Source: Elymus sibiricus (taxonomy: Eukaryota > Streptophyta > Magnoliopsida > Poales > Poaceae). Taken from it: DNA of 64,000 nucleotides. The stretch covers positions 400,043,886 to 400,107,885 of the forward strand of contig CM077666.1 in assembly GCA_039707655.1 (NCBI GenBank). Direction: 5' to 3'. The notes beneath the pieces are model-generated. The model had not been told where the DNA came from. It saw nothing but the letters and a program-made list of their open reading frames with translations, and ran no database searches. Below are positions 35,415-47,277 of the stretch, piece after piece; position 1 is the stretch's first letter; every line of letters begins with the position of its first letter. Made by a program: the position numbers and the translations under genes.

Positions 35415-38400
35415 TCAGCGTCGACGTTTTCGTTTCTGAGTGAGCTTCTTTCCCTTCTTGTTCGCTGTCGAATAATTGAGCCCCTCGTTGTGACTTTTCC
35501 TTTTCCATGGAGTACGATCTTTCTTAGGTAATGTAGTATTGATTCTTCTTTTGACGTATGCTTCATCATCATCGTCATCTTCCCTCATCGGGTTGCCGTA
35601 CTGGTCGTAGTCTTCCTCGTTGGCGACTCCATCCATTCCGATGATGTTCCTTTTGCCTCTCCTCACGACAACACGGCTGGGATTGCTAGGGTCGGTTATG
35701 AAGAAGCATTGTGTCACGTGCTTAGTGTGTACCCATGGCTCGTTTTTTGTGATGGCGTTCACGGTAGCGCTCTTGGCGTCGGGTATAGACATGATAGTGA
35801 AATACCGGTTTTCTCTTTCGACGTTCTTAGCCAATCTGACACGGAACATCGTCGCATCGTGCAGTCCAGAGTAGTCAAGCTCCCAAATCTCTTCGACCCT
35901 TCCATAGAATCTTTCAGTTGCGGCGTTGTCGCCGGTCATGCATTCCATCGTCACCCCTGAGTTCTGAAAATCACTGTTTATATCTTTGGCCTCTGTGTGG
36001 AACGTGTATCCATTGATATCGTATGTCTGATAGGTCGCGAGGTTGGCCGCGGGGCCATGTGCTGAGGCGTATATGAGCAATCCGTCCGTAGAGCCCTCTT
36101 TCGGAGGATTAGCAAGAACATGCTCTTTGAACCAACGCAGGAAAGTGGAGTTGTGCTCTCTAATAACTTCGGCGTTCGTCTTGCATAGCCCCCGGTCACG
36201 GTACTTCTTTCCGATGGTTTCTTTGTGCAGTGTCGCGAAAGGATCTACCACGTCTAGGTGTTGTAGCACTACTAAGTTTGCTCTGTCAAAGTCATTGCGT
36301 CGACCCGAGTGGTCCACATGCAGTTCCCTCTGGCCGTTGGTGTGACCTTCTCCTCCGAGCCTCCCAAGGTGCTTGTTAACGGGTAAACCAACAACAGGGT
36401 CTCCGCCATATAGATAATTCTCTCAAAAAGAGGTGCACTCTTGGGTCAGATAGCCCTGGATGATGCTTCCATCCGGACGGGACATGTTATGAACGAATCC
36501 TTTGATGACCCCATTCATCCTCTCGAACGGCATCATGTTGTGCAGGAATGTCGGCCTGAGGTCTATGATGTCGTCCACAATGTAGACACACAGATGCACC
36601 ATGACGTCAAAGAACGCGGGCGGGAAGTACATCTCAAGCTCATTTAGTATCACAACGATCTCTTCCTGTAGCCTTCGGAGCTGCTTCACACTGATCGACT
36701 TTCGAGAGATAATGTCGAAAAAGTTGCAGAGACCAATAAGTGTGTCACGGACGTGCTTGTCCATTATCCCTCTAAGGGCAACAGGAAGTATCTGCGTCAT
36801 CATCACATGACAGTCATGAGACTTCATCCCGCTGAACCTTTTCTTCTTGGTGTCTAGAAATCTGCTTATCTTCCCACAGTAACCGGAACTAACTTTGATT
36901 CCGGTAAGGCACTTGAAGAATTGATCGATCTCCTTCGGACTTAAGGTAAAGCAAGAAGGGGGGCAATAATTCTCTTCCTTCTTGTTGACTTTTTTGCCCT
37001 TGTCCCGTGCCTCCGTCTCCGTCTCCGTCTCCTCCGACTTTTTATGGGGCGGCATGTGGAGATCTACCCTGATGTTCAAATCTTCCAAGTCTCTTCTTAC
37101 CTCCGGCCCATCCTTGGTCTTATCCGGCATGTTCATTAGTGTTGCAAGCAAGCTCTCAAGGACATTCTTCGTGATATGCATTTGATCAAGTCAATGAGGC
37201 GTGTCGAGTTTGGGCCAGTACTCCAAGTCCCAGAAAACAGACCTCGTTTTCCATACCTTCAGCAGCAGCTCTGGCGCCTTTTTCATCTTTCCCGGCGCGG
37301 GGCACTGTTCCCAGTTTTTCAACAGCTCATCAATTTTGGCGCCGCTCCTCTTACATGGAGGTCCACGATGCTCAGCCTCGCCATTGAATAGATCTCCATG
37401 GTTTCTCCACGGGTCGTCCTTCGCGAGCCATCTTCGATGTCCCATGTACACGATTTTCCCAGACCCGCCATCTTTCGTTAGCTGCTGAGACGTTGTATCA
37501 TCCATGCACCGTGTGCATCCGCAATATCCGTGGCACACCTGGCCTGCGACATATCCGTAACCGAGATAGTCGTGCATCGTCGTCATCAGCGCGGCTCTCA
37601 TATAGAAATACTCGCCTTTCTGGCGTCCCATGTCTTGGTCGGTGTTTTCCATAACGTGTCTAACTCCTCTTGAAGTAGCCCCAGATACAGATTAATATTA
37701 TTTCCCGGTTGTTTCGGCCCTTGAATCAGCATGCTCATGTGTATGTACTTTGACTTCATGCACAACCAGGGGGGAGGTTGTACATCCATACAAACATGGG
37801 CCATGTGCTATGGTTGGTGTTCTGGTTGCCAAACGGATTCATGCCATCGGTACTCGCGCCAAGCACGATGTTCCTTGCATCACCTGTGAAATATCGATAT
37901 TCGGCGTTGAACGCTCTCCACTGACTTGCATCCGCGAGGTGTCTCAGCTTCGGATCATCTCCATCGTCGGACTTCACCCTCTCCGCGTGCCAGCGCATGA
38001 GCTTTGCTTCCTTAGGATCTACGAAATAACGCTGCAGACGGGGAGTGATTGGTAGGTACCATACAACTTTCTGGGGAGATTTCTTTCCGGCCTTCTTGTA
38101 TCGAGAAGCATTGCACACCGGACAGTTGGTTTTTTCCGCGTGCTCCTTCCGATAAATGATGCAATCGTTGATGCATGCATGATATCTAATGTGCGGCAGA
38201 TCAAGAGGGCACACGATCTTCTTGGCCTCATCGACACTAGTAGGACACAGGTTCCCCGCGGGAAGAACCTTCTTTAGATACTTGAGAAGCTCATCGAGGC
38301 TTCTGTCGGTCCATTTGTTTTTAGCCTTCGTATTTAGAAGTTCGAGCGTGAAACTCAAGCGGGTCACCTCGAGATCGCAACCATCATACAATGGAGTCTT

Positions 38401-38925
38401 CGAGTCTACCTCCAGTTGCTCCAGCTTGGCCTACTCTCTAGAAGCAGCTCTGTCGCTACTCGTCTTCTTGCGAAGCAGGTCTCGAACATGAGGGTCCCGC
38501 ACGATTGAACTTAGTAGCGACGAAGGCTGCGGCATGTCCGCGTCTTCTCTGGCGCCATTTCCGGCCTCTTCTGCGCCGCCATTTCCGGCCTCTTCTCCGC
38601 CGCCACCATGTCCGGCCCCTTCTCCGCCGCCATGTTCGGCCTCTTCTCCGCCGCCATTATCGGTCATCTCTTCGTCTGGCCCCATGTCGGCATTGGCTGC
38701 CCCGTCGGCGTCCTCATCCTCATCACCTTCACTTATCCACCGAGTATAGCCATCCATGAAACCAGTCATGAGCAGGTGTGCCTTCAAACGACCATCCTTA
38801 TAGGGGTCGAGCCAAACTCCTCCTTTGCATCTTCGACACGGACATAATATCTCTGTCCGGTTATTTTCATACATGTCCTGCACCGCCGATCGCAACCACC
38901 TTTCCACCATCGTTCCACTCACCAT
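35415..38925 (-). pseudogene. TNP2-type CACTA transposase
   Basis: Minus-strand gene starting at the ATG at 38925. In order: a transposon-associated N-terminal zinc domain (ILCPCRRCKGGVWLD), an acidic Gly/Glu repeat linker, the TNP2 core (CPLDLPHIRYHACINDCIIY near 38190, CPVCNASRYKK, LGASTDGMNPFG near 37840, CHGYCGCTRCMDD near 37510, GMKSHDCHVMMTQILPVALR near 36800), the DUF4218-like region (HNMMPFERMNGVIKGF near 36530) and the DUF4216-like C-terminus (FRVRLAKN near 35840), ending in a Lys/Arg-rich tail. Breaks: TAG at 38431, a shift in a G6 run near 37770, another near 37640, TGA at 37191 and TGA at 36423. It is inactive. Confidence 0.9.
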
Positions 38926-39078
38926 GATCGCCTGCGCGGTAATAATAAGCAAAATGATTATAAAAACGCATGCATGCATCAAAGTCATACAAAAATTCGG
39001 CATGACCTTCCCTAAAAATAGGACATATAGAGTTTGCCCAAAATTCGCCGAAACGGAAATAAATTGACATTTCGGCAA

Positions 39079-39417
39079 AACATAGGAAGCTCACGCACAA
39101 TTAAATGGATAGATCTAGTTGGGGAGGTAGAAAGGTCACTTCATTAAATGGGTAGATCTACATAGCTAGTTGGGGAAGGAGATGGCTCTAACTAGTGAAG
39201 GGGGTGGAAAAGTGAGGAAAAGAGAAAGGGGTTGCATTAATGGAGGTGTGGTGTAGTTAGGGGCATTAAAGAGAGAGAAAGAGAGGTAGGAGAAGAAAGA
39301 GAGTAATGGGGGAAGAAGCAAGGTGAGGAAGAAGCAAAGTGAGGGAGAGAGGAGGGGGAGGTCAAAGTGAAGGGAGAGAGGAAGGGGGAGGGGGAGAGGG
39401 TTGAAAAAGGTGGCTGC
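39079..39417. other. 5' region of CACTA transposase gene, purine-rich tract
   Basis: 39180-39415 is almost pure G/A on the plus strand (C/T-rich in the sense of the transposase gene). It lies between the subterminal repeats and the transposase start. It could be a promoter or leader; nothing more can be said. Confidence 0.4.
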
Positions 39418-39800
39418 TGCGCCTTAGCAGCAGCGCGGGCTAGAAAACGGCGCTACTGCTAAAACGTTAGCAGTAGCGCGGTCCTAAAGGCCGCGCTGCT
39501 ACTAAGCGGGGTCCACCATGTGGCACAGTACAACATTAGTTGCAGCGGTGGGCCTGCAACACGCGCTACTGCTAAAGTTTTAGCAGTAGCGCGCTTCAGG
39601 CGGGCCGCGCTGCTACTATACATAGCCTGGTGGCTAAGGGGGGCTCACATAGCAGTAGCGCCTTTCGTCTGGGCCGCGCTACTGATATGAGGATAGCAGT
39701 AGCGCCTGTGCAGTGCCCGCGCTACTATAAATTAGCAGTAGCGCGTTCCACAAAGCCGCGCTACTGATAAGCCTCCACCTATAAGGTTTTCCTAGTAGTG
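39418..39800. repeat. Right terminal and subterminal repeats of CACTA element
   Basis: About twelve AGCAGTAGCGCGG-type motifs in alternating orientation, ending in the terminal repeat CCTAGTAGTG at 39800. Confidence 0.9.
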
Positions 39801-42800
39801 TATGATAGCGGCGAGCTTGTTGCTGGTAAATGGCAGACCGTGCCCGAGCGACATTGCGCTCCTCCTCTAGGGCATCCAAGGCGTCCTGCCGATCTAGCTC
39901 GGCCTCCCGCTCTTCGTACATGCGTATCCGAGGTGCATCATGTATGATATCGCAGGGGAGCACTGCCTCAGCGTCGTACACCATAAAAATGGAGTATACC
40001 TAGTGGATCTGTTTGGTGTGGTGCGCAGACCCCATAGGACGGAGTCAAGTTCCTCTACCCATTTGCAGTCGGCCTCCTTAAGGGAGCGAACTAGCCTAGG
40101 CTTGATGCCACTGAGGATTAGTCCGTTGGCGCGTTCTACTTGCCCGTTTGACTGCGGGTGGTATACGGATGCGTAGTCGAGCTTAATGCCCATTTTGGCG
40201 CACCATGCTTTCACTTCTTTGGCCGTGAAGTTTGTCCCATTGTCTATTATGAGACTGTGGGGGATACCATAACGGTGTACTACCCCTGATATGAATTCCA
40301 GTACGTGGACTGCGCCGGCCGAAGTTACTGGTTTTGCTTCGATCCACTTAGTAAACTTGTCCACCATGACAAGTAGGTATTTATTCTTTCTTGATACGCC
40401 CTTGAGTGGGCCGACCATATCTAGCCCCCAGACCGCGAAAGGCCAAGTGATAGGGATTGTGCGGAGAGCCGCGGGGGGCATGTGGCTTTGTTTGGCGAAT
40501 ACCTGGCAGCCGGGGCAGCGCTGTACTAATGCAGCGGCGTCGGCGCCCGCGGTTGGCCAGTAAAAACCAGCTCGGAAGGCCTTGCTAACCAAGGTCCGAG
40601 CAGCGGCGTGATGTCCATTCATTCCAGAGTGAACCTCCTGAAGTAATAATCGCCCTTCCTCTTTGGAGATACATCGCTGGAGGACGCCCGTGGTGCTTAT
40701 CTTATAGAGCTCTCCCTCGTGGACCTTGTAGGCTTTAGATTGCCTTACAATCCGACATGCGTCGGGTTGGTCTTGGGGGAGCTCTTTGTGGAGCAGGTAT
40801 GCGAGAAGCGGCTCGGTCCATGGTGCAATGACTGCCATAACTTCGTGCGCGGAGTCCGTTTTCTGAACAGCCAAGCCGCCCACTATATCCAGCCCCTCCT
40901 CATCTTCGGGAGAGGTAGGTTGTCTAGCGTCGTTTGATTCTGACGTCCCCGTATCGTCTTGCCAGACTACGGAGGGCATAAAGAGCCGTTCAAGGAAGGT
41001 GTTATCCGGGACTTTTTCCCGCTTAGCACCCATTCGGGCGAGTATATCTGCAGCCTGGTTGCTATCTCGGGGTATATGATGAAATTCCAGCCCCTCGAAC
41101 CTGGACGAGATTCGCACGACGGCATTCCGGTAGGCCGTCATCTGTGGTTCCTTTGTGTCGAATTCGCCATTGACCTGTGAGATGGCGAGGTTGGAATCAC
41201 CTCGGACCTCCAGGCGTTGGACACCCATGGAGGCTGCTATCCGGAGTCTGTGCAACGGGGCTTCGTATTCTGCCGCGTTATTGGAATCGGTATACATAAT
41301 TTACAATACGTACCGAATACTGTCCCCTGTGGGTGAGGTAAGCACTACGCCAGCCCCTAGACCGGCAAGCATTTTGGAACCGTCGAAATACATGGTCCAA
41401 TGTGAATAAGTGTTGTATTCTCGAGGGAGCTCGGTCTCCGTCCATTCGGCCACGAAGTCGGCCAACACCTGAGATTTAATAGCTCGGCGTGGTCGGTAAG
41501 TTATTTCAAAGGGTAGGAGCTCTATGGCCCATTTGGCTATACGCCCCGTTGCATCCCTGTTGTTAATTATGTTGCTTAATGGGACATCGGATGCCACGGT
41601 TACCGAACACTCTTGAAAGTAGTGCCGAAGTTTTCGAGATGCCATGAAGACTGCATAAGCTATCTTTTGATAGTGGGAATAGCGTGTCTTGCACGGGGTT
41701 AGGACCTCGGAGACGTAGTACACGGGCCTTTGCACCCGGAACTTGTGACCTTCCATGTCTCGTTCGACCACGAGTACTGTGCTGACCACCTCGTGTGTGG
41801 CCGAGATGTATAATATCATCGGCTCGCATATGCCAGGTGCTGCCAGGATAGGATTGGTTGCAAGGAGAGCATTGATGCCTTCCAGAGCTGTCGCGGCCTC
41901 CTCGGTCCATTTGAAGGTTTTTTGTCTGTTTTAAGAGTCTATACAAAGGTAAGGCTTTCTCCCCGAGTCTTGATATGAAGCAACTCAGCGCTGCCACGCA
42001 TCCTGCTAGTTTTTGTACATGTTTGAGTTCTGTTGGTACCTCTAAGTGGTCCAAGGCTTTTATTTTCGCCGGATTGGCTTTGCTACCTCGGCTAGATACG
42101 ATGAAGCTGAGGAGTTTGCCGGTTGGTACTCCGAAGACACATTTCTCTGGGTTGAGCTTAATTTGATACTCCTGTAAGCTGGCGAATGTGTTACGGAGAT
42201 TGTCGACCAATTGTCCGACGTGTTTGGTTTTGACAACCACATCATCGACGTAGGCCTCGACGGTCTTCCCGATGTGTTTTCCAAGCATGATTGAATCATG
42301 CGCTGGTAAGTGGCGCCGGTGTTTTTTAATCCAAAGGGCATTGCATTGAAGCAAAACAGCCCGTAAGGTGTGATAAATGTTGTTGCTGCCTGATCAGATT
42401 CCTTCATCTTAATCTGATGATATCCTGAGTAGGCATCCAAAAAGCATAGTGAATCGTGCCCGGCGGTGGCGTCCATGATTTGGTCAATTCATGGTAGAGG
42501 GAAAGGGTCCTTGGGGCATGCTTTTATTGAGGTCTTTAAAATCGACGCACAGGCGCCAGGACCTATCCTTCTTTGGTACCATGACCAAGTTGGCAAGCCA
42601 ATCGGGGTGTTTTATGTCTCGGATGAATCCGGCTTCCAATAGCTTGGCCAGTTCCTCGCCCATTGCTTGACGCTTGGGTTCCGAGAAGTGCCGAAGTGTT
42701 TGCTTGACGGGTTTGTAGCCTTTCAATATGTTTAGGCTGTGTTCCGCAAGCCTGCGGGGTATTCCTGGCATGTCCGAAGGGTGCCAGGCAAATATGTCCC

Positions 42801-42870
42801 AATTTTCTTTAAGAAAACCTCGTAGAGCCTCGTCAATTTCTAGGTCGAGGTTTGCCCCTATGGACGCCAT

Positions 42871-43812
42871 TTTAGCTGCGTCTGTGGGGTGTACCTGGAA
42901 TTTACTATTTCATTGGCCGGCTTGAATGAGGTGGGCATCGGCCGTTTGTCGAGGATGATATCATCTCGATCGACTTCGGCTCGTAGTGTTCTTAGTTCCT
43001 CGGCCGCGAGGGCTTCAGACAGGGTTTCGAGGGCGAGTGACGCCGTCTTATTTTTGGCCGTGAGTGCTCTGTCGGGGTCGCTTGAGGCGGTGATTATCCC
43101 GTTCGGGCCCGGCATTTTGAGCTTCATATAGCCATAGTGCAGTACTACTTGGAATTTGGAGAAGGCGTCTCGTCCCAGGAGGGCATGATATCCACTCCTG
43201 AATGGGACGATGTGGAACGTAATCTCCTCGGATCGATAATTATCTGCAGTTCCGAAGACCACGTCCAAGGTTATCTTTCCACTACAGCGTGCCTCTCGCC
43301 CAGGTATAATGCCTTTGAAGGTGGTGCTACTCTGTTCGATGCGCGATTTATCGATTTGCATTCTGTCCAGAGTGTCTGCGTATATCAAATTTAGGCTGCT
43401 GCCTCCGTCCATTAATACTTTTCGGAGACGGCAGCTGCCCACGATTGGGTCAAGGACCAGGGCGGCGGGGCACCTGTTCGGGGTTGACCTCGGCTGATCT
43501 TTATGATCAAAGGTGATGGGCGTGTCTATCCACGCGCCCCGAGTTGGTACCTGACGGATGGAGTTGATTTCTCGCAGGGCCCGCTTGCGCTGGTTGTTGG
43601 ACGTAAAGGTCTCGTAGATCATCATGACCTCGCCCTCGTCCGAGGATTCTTCTGCGTGACAGGGGGTGCCCGTAAGGAGGGCGGGTCCTCGGTTTGCCAC
43701 TTGCCTCACTACCCAGCAGTCGTGCAGGCTGTGAGTTGGGCAGGAATTGAGCAAAACAGCGTGTATCGGACATGGTTTATCCAGGAGACCATCGAGGGTG
43801 GTCTTGGGAAGG
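42871..43812 (-). pseudogene. gag C-terminus and protease of Tat-type element
   Basis: Minus-strand ORF continuing the gag at 45371-46100 across the solo LTR. The segment near 43780-43700 includes PIHAVLLNSCPTHSLHDCWV, a Cys/His-containing part typical of gag in this lineage. Protease follows with VLMDGGSSLNLIYADTL near 43400, in which the usual D-S/T-G is D-G-G as in other Tat elements, and the C-terminal flap region YHALLGRDAFSKF near 43180. The reading frame is open to 42858; reverse transcriptase follows in another frame. Confidence 0.85.
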
Positions 43813-45370
43813 TGATACGTCTCCAACGTATCTATAATTTTTGATTGTTCCATGCTATTATAGTATCAATCTTGGATGTTTTTATATGCAATTATATGCA
43901 ATTTTATATCATTTTTTGGGACTAACCTATTAACACAGTGCCTAGTGCCAGTTGCTGTTTTCTGCTTGTTTTTGGCTTTTCAGAGAAACAGTACCAAATG
44001 AATTCCAAATACCACGAAACTTTTCAGAGATTTTTTCTGGACAAAAGAAACTTGGGAAGCTTTGGGAGGAGGCCAAAAGCCTCACGGATGCTTCACAAGG
44101 CACTAGGGCGCGCCCCAGGGGGGGCGCGCCATGCTACCTTGTGGGGCCCACGTGACTCCGTTTGACCTAATTCCACTTCTATAAATTCACAAATATTGGG
44201 AAACCCCCAAAGAGCTAGAAGAGAAAAACTTTCCGCCGCCGCAAGCCTGTGTTCTTCCGCGATCCCATCTAGAGGCCTTTTCCGGTACTCTGTCGGAGGG
44301 GGAATCGATCACGGAGGGCTTCTACATCAACCTTGCTGCCCTTTCGATGATGTGTGAGTAGTTTACCACAGACCTACGGGTCCATAGCTAGTAGCTAGAT
44401 GGCTTCTTCTCTCTCTTTGATCTTCAATACAATGTTCTCCTCGATGTTCTTGGAGTTCTATCCGATGTAATCTTCTTTTGCGGTGTGTTTGTTGGGATCC
44501 GATGAATTATGAGTTTATGATCAGATTATTCATGAGAAATATTTGAGTCTTCTCTGAACTCTTTTATGCATGATTGTTATAGCTTTGTATTTCTCTCCGA
44601 TCTATCGGCTTAGTTTGGCCTACTAGATTGATTTATCTTGCAATGGGAGAGGTGCTTTGTGATGGGTTCAATCTTGCGGTGCTCAATCCCAGTGACAGAA
44701 AGGAACATGACACATATTTGTATTGTTGCCATTAAGGATAAAAAGATGGGTTTTATTCATATTGCTTGAATTTGCTTCTCTACATCATGTCATCTTGCTT
44801 AAGGCGTTACTCTGTTTCATACTTAATACCCTAGATGCATGCTGGATAGCGGTCGATGGGTGGAGTAATAGTAGTAGATGCAGGCAGGAGTCGGTCTACT
44901 TGTCTTGGACGTGATGCCTATATACATGATAATTGCCATGAATCCGTCATAATTATTTGCTTTTCTATCAATTGCCCAACAGTAATTTGTTTACCCACCG
45001 TATGTTTATGTGCTCAAGAGAGAAGCCTCTAGTGAAAACTATGGTCCCCGGGTCTATCTTTATTATATAAAAAACCTAAAAATACCTTGCTGCAATTTAT
45101 TTACTTTTATTTTAATTAGTAGTTTAGTTTATCTATTTACCTCGATAAGATTTAATCCTTGCAAATAACCGCTAAGAGGATTGACAACCCTCTTATTTGT
45201 GTTGGGTGCAAGTGTTTGCTCTTGTGTGTGCAGGTGCGCTTAACGGAATTTTGCTTGGTTCTCCTACTGGATTGATAACCTTGGTTCTTAACTGAGGGAA
45301 ATACTTATCTCTACTGTATTGCATCATCCTCTCCTCTTCGGGGAAATACCAACGCAGACTACAAGTAGCA
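43813..45370 (+). mobile_element. Solo LTR of the non-autonomous Athila-type family
   Basis: A single LTR (TGATACGTCTCC to AAGTAGCA, 1558 bp) of the same family as 21948-28531, with no internal region. It is flanked by GAAGG and GGAGG (one mismatch). It interrupts the gag of the Tat element, and the gag reading continues on both sides. Solo LTRs arise by recombination between the two LTRs of a full element. Confidence 0.92.
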
Positions 45371-46100
45371 GGAGGGCAGAGGTTTTCTTCTTTGTCTGAG
45401 GTTGCTTGGTCGGTACGGTCCCTGCGCGGGGTGTACATTGAGGTGTGGGTCTTTCTCGCTTTAACTTGCGCTCACAGATCGAATCTGTGCTCTTCTTGGC
45501 AATCCAAGCATCCTCGATGGTGCAGAATTTAGACACCAGGTTGGACAACTCCGAGATGGTTTGTACACAGCGGCGGGTGAGGGCGTTCGAGACACCTTTA
45601 TCCTTGCATCCGCGCTGAAAAGCTGTTATTATATCTGCGTCCTGGTAGTTTGGTATCTTGCCCTTGATCGACAAGAACCTGGCCTAGAACTGTCTGATCG
45701 ATTCGTCGGGGAATTGTTGCACGTAGGCTAGATCCCAGATGTCTGGAGGCCCCGAGTAATCGGGGCAGTACTCGATGTGGGAGGTGGGTGGGTTTTTGAT
45801 TTCTATGGACCGCAGGCTCGAAGCCTTGGTATCTTCATCCCGTGATAGGCCTACGTTTGTCGGCCCGGCCGAACCGATTCGAAGATCAGGTTCATCGGTC
45901 GTGGCTGGTTGGTCGCCGTCTCAATCGCTTTCCAGAAAATACTTCGGCCCTTCGCCCTTGAAGGGGTGGTCGGCCGGAGCTGGGAGGGGGGAGTCGTGGA
46001 TCACTCTTGATCCGTGGGGAAGGAAGGGTGCTTCTGTGACAGAAGCTTCCGATGCGGGAATCGTGCCCGTGAGATCGGAGTTGTAAGCCGATGATCCCAT
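45371..46100 (-). pseudogene. gag N-terminal part of Tat-type element
   Basis: Minus-strand frame from the ATG at 46100, about 45 bp inside the LTR. An acidic linker precedes a typical Ty3/gypsy gag core near 45760-45500 (YVQQFPDESIRQF, SIKGKIPNYQDADIITAF, CVQTISELSNLVSKFC). In-frame stops lie near 45924 and 45685. The frame runs to the solo LTR border at 45371. Confidence 0.85.
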
Positions 46101-46127
46101 CGATCCTTTTTTTATCTCACAACGGAA

Positions 46128-46145
46128 CTCTCAATGAAAGCACCA
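46128..46145 (-). other. Probable primer-binding site of Tat-type element
   Basis: Directly after the 5' LTR (minus sense) the sequence reads TGGTGCTTTCATTGAGAG. Position and the TGG start fit a tRNA primer site, but I cannot assign the tRNA with confidence. Confidence 0.5.
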
Positions 46146-46146
46146 G

Positions 46147-46635
46147 TGTTGGTGTAAAAACCGGCAGACCTCGGGGTAGGGGGTCTCGAGCTGTGGATCT
46201 CGGACAGATGGTAACAGGAACAGGGAGACGATGTTTACCCAGGTTCGGGCCCTCTTGATGGAGGTAAAACCCTACATCCTGCTCTTGTTTATATTAATGG
46301 AGTAGTATCAAGTACATAGTTGATCTACCTCGAGATCGTATGATCTAGTCCTAAGGCTAGGTGAATGAGATTGCGTTGAGGTCCCTTCTACGGGCTAAAA
46401 CCTTTGGCTTATATACACGCCGGATAGGGTATATAGGATTACAAGGTCGGTATCTAGGCATGGAGGCGGCAGGAGGAGCCTTGGAGTACGCGCCAAGTCT
46501 TCGGTAGATGCGGTCTTGACCTCTTCTCCTGCGTGTATCTTCCGGAGTCCTCCTTGAGAAGAATGAGAGCCCATTCATCTGGCCCGAGGAAAACAGGCCG
46601 ACTAGGTTAGTACCCCCTAGTCCAGGACACCGTCA
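46147..46635 (-). repeat. 5' LTR of Tat-type element (489 bp)
   Basis: Intact LTR, in minus sense TGACGGTGTCCTGG to ACACCAACA, with TATATAAG on the minus strand at 46409-46416. It matches the interrupted copy at 9164-18180. CCAAA follows at 46636-46640. Confidence 0.93.
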
Positions 46636-46947
46636 CCAAATTTGTCACTAACGGCCATTTTCGGTGACGGCCCAGACTGTCATCTATGATAGGCCAATCT
46701 GTCACCTAAGTTCGTTTTTGGTGATGATAATCTGTCACCACTAATTGGTCCGTGGGTTTGACCGGTCAAAGATTCTGACAAATGGGGACAACATTAGCTA
46801 ACGTGACTGCTTTCATGTCGGTCCGCCGTAGGTTTTATCACCGACGATGCCCGTCAGTAATAAGTCGGGCGTCAGTTTTGACCGATCAACACCGCTGACA
46901 TGTGGGCCCAAAAGATGTTGACGTGGCTGCTTACATGTGGGACTATA

Positions 46948-47277
46948 CCTGGCCAACTGTCGGGCCGGGCCGGGCCTCGGGCCGGGCCTGACTAAGCCCG
47001 CGGCAAAAAAGTCAGGACCGGGCCCGGCCCGGCTGTCGGGCTTAGAAATCAGGCCCAAGCCCGGCCCATCACTGCAAAAGCCCGCCGGGCCTCGGGCCTT
47101 CGGGTCGGGCCCTTCCTTAAATTGCAAATATGGCGGGCCCAGGCCCGGCCCGGCCCGGCCATCGGGCCTAGATCTCAGGCCCAGGCCCGGCCCGTGGTCA
47201 AGGTCGGGCCGGGCCGGGTCGGGCTTTTTCTAACCGGGCCGGGTCGGGCCGTCCGGGCCGGGCTGCCCATGGCCAGG
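46948..47277. mobile_element. Short GGGCCGGGC-rich insertion with terminal inverted repeat
   Basis: About 330 bp, starting CCTGGCCAACTG and ending in ATGGCCAGG, so about 8 terminal bases (CCTGGCCA) are inverted. The interior consists of many GGGCCGGGC and CCCGGCCC copies. It splits the CACTA-like sequence, which continues on both sides. The type resembles grass hAT-like miniature elements; the 8-bp target duplication is not clear. Confidence 0.6.

Larger units (their letters stand above)
28989..39800 (-). mobile_element. CACTA DNA transposon with transposase and second ORF, both broken
   Basis: The terminal inverted repeats are CACTACTAGGGAAAACC at the left and, on the minus strand, CACTACTAGGAAAACC at the right. 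A perfect 3-bp duplication TAT flanks it at 28986-28988 and 39801-39803. It carries a TNP2-family transposase gene (38925 down to 35415) and a second gene (33748 down to 30127), both on the minus strand, plus arrays of an AGCAGTAGCGCGG-type motif in both orientations at both ends and once internally. It sits in the integrase C-terminus of the Tat element. Confidence 0.95.
28773..42870 (-). pseudogene. pol of Tat-type element: RT, RNase H, integrase (split by CACTA insertion)
   Basis: Read on the minus strand from 42870 down. Reverse transcriptase has LCVDFKDLNK near 42545 and FLDAYSGYHQIKM near 42430, followed by the AYVDDV active site near 42250. RNase H follows (FDGSKMLAGLGAG near 41370). 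Integrase is in the ORF 39894-41297, with its zinc region (HH, CPGC near 40510) and D-D-E residues in LDMVGP, IIDNGTNF and GQVERANG. The C-terminus is split: 39801-39930 continues across the CACTA element into 28773-28988, ending RRFYG. At least five frame changes between 43812 and 39800 show decay. The integrase core itself is uninterrupted. Confidence 0.88.
9164..46635 (-). mobile_element. Tat-type Ty3/gypsy retrotransposon with antisense ORF, host to four later insertions
   Basis: Two copies of one LTR lie at 9164-18180 (split by a copia insertion) and 46147-46635. They are flanked by the identical 5-mer CCAAA at 9159-9163 and 46636-46640. Gag-pol runs on the minus strand, so the 5' LTR is the right one. 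A spliced ORF on the plus strand (18560-21411) sits between pol and the 3' LTR, the layout known from Tat-lineage elements such as Grande and RIRE2. Removing the four inserts and their duplicated target bases leaves about 9.98 kb, a normal autonomous size. Gag and pol contain several stops and frameshifts. Confidence 0.92.
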
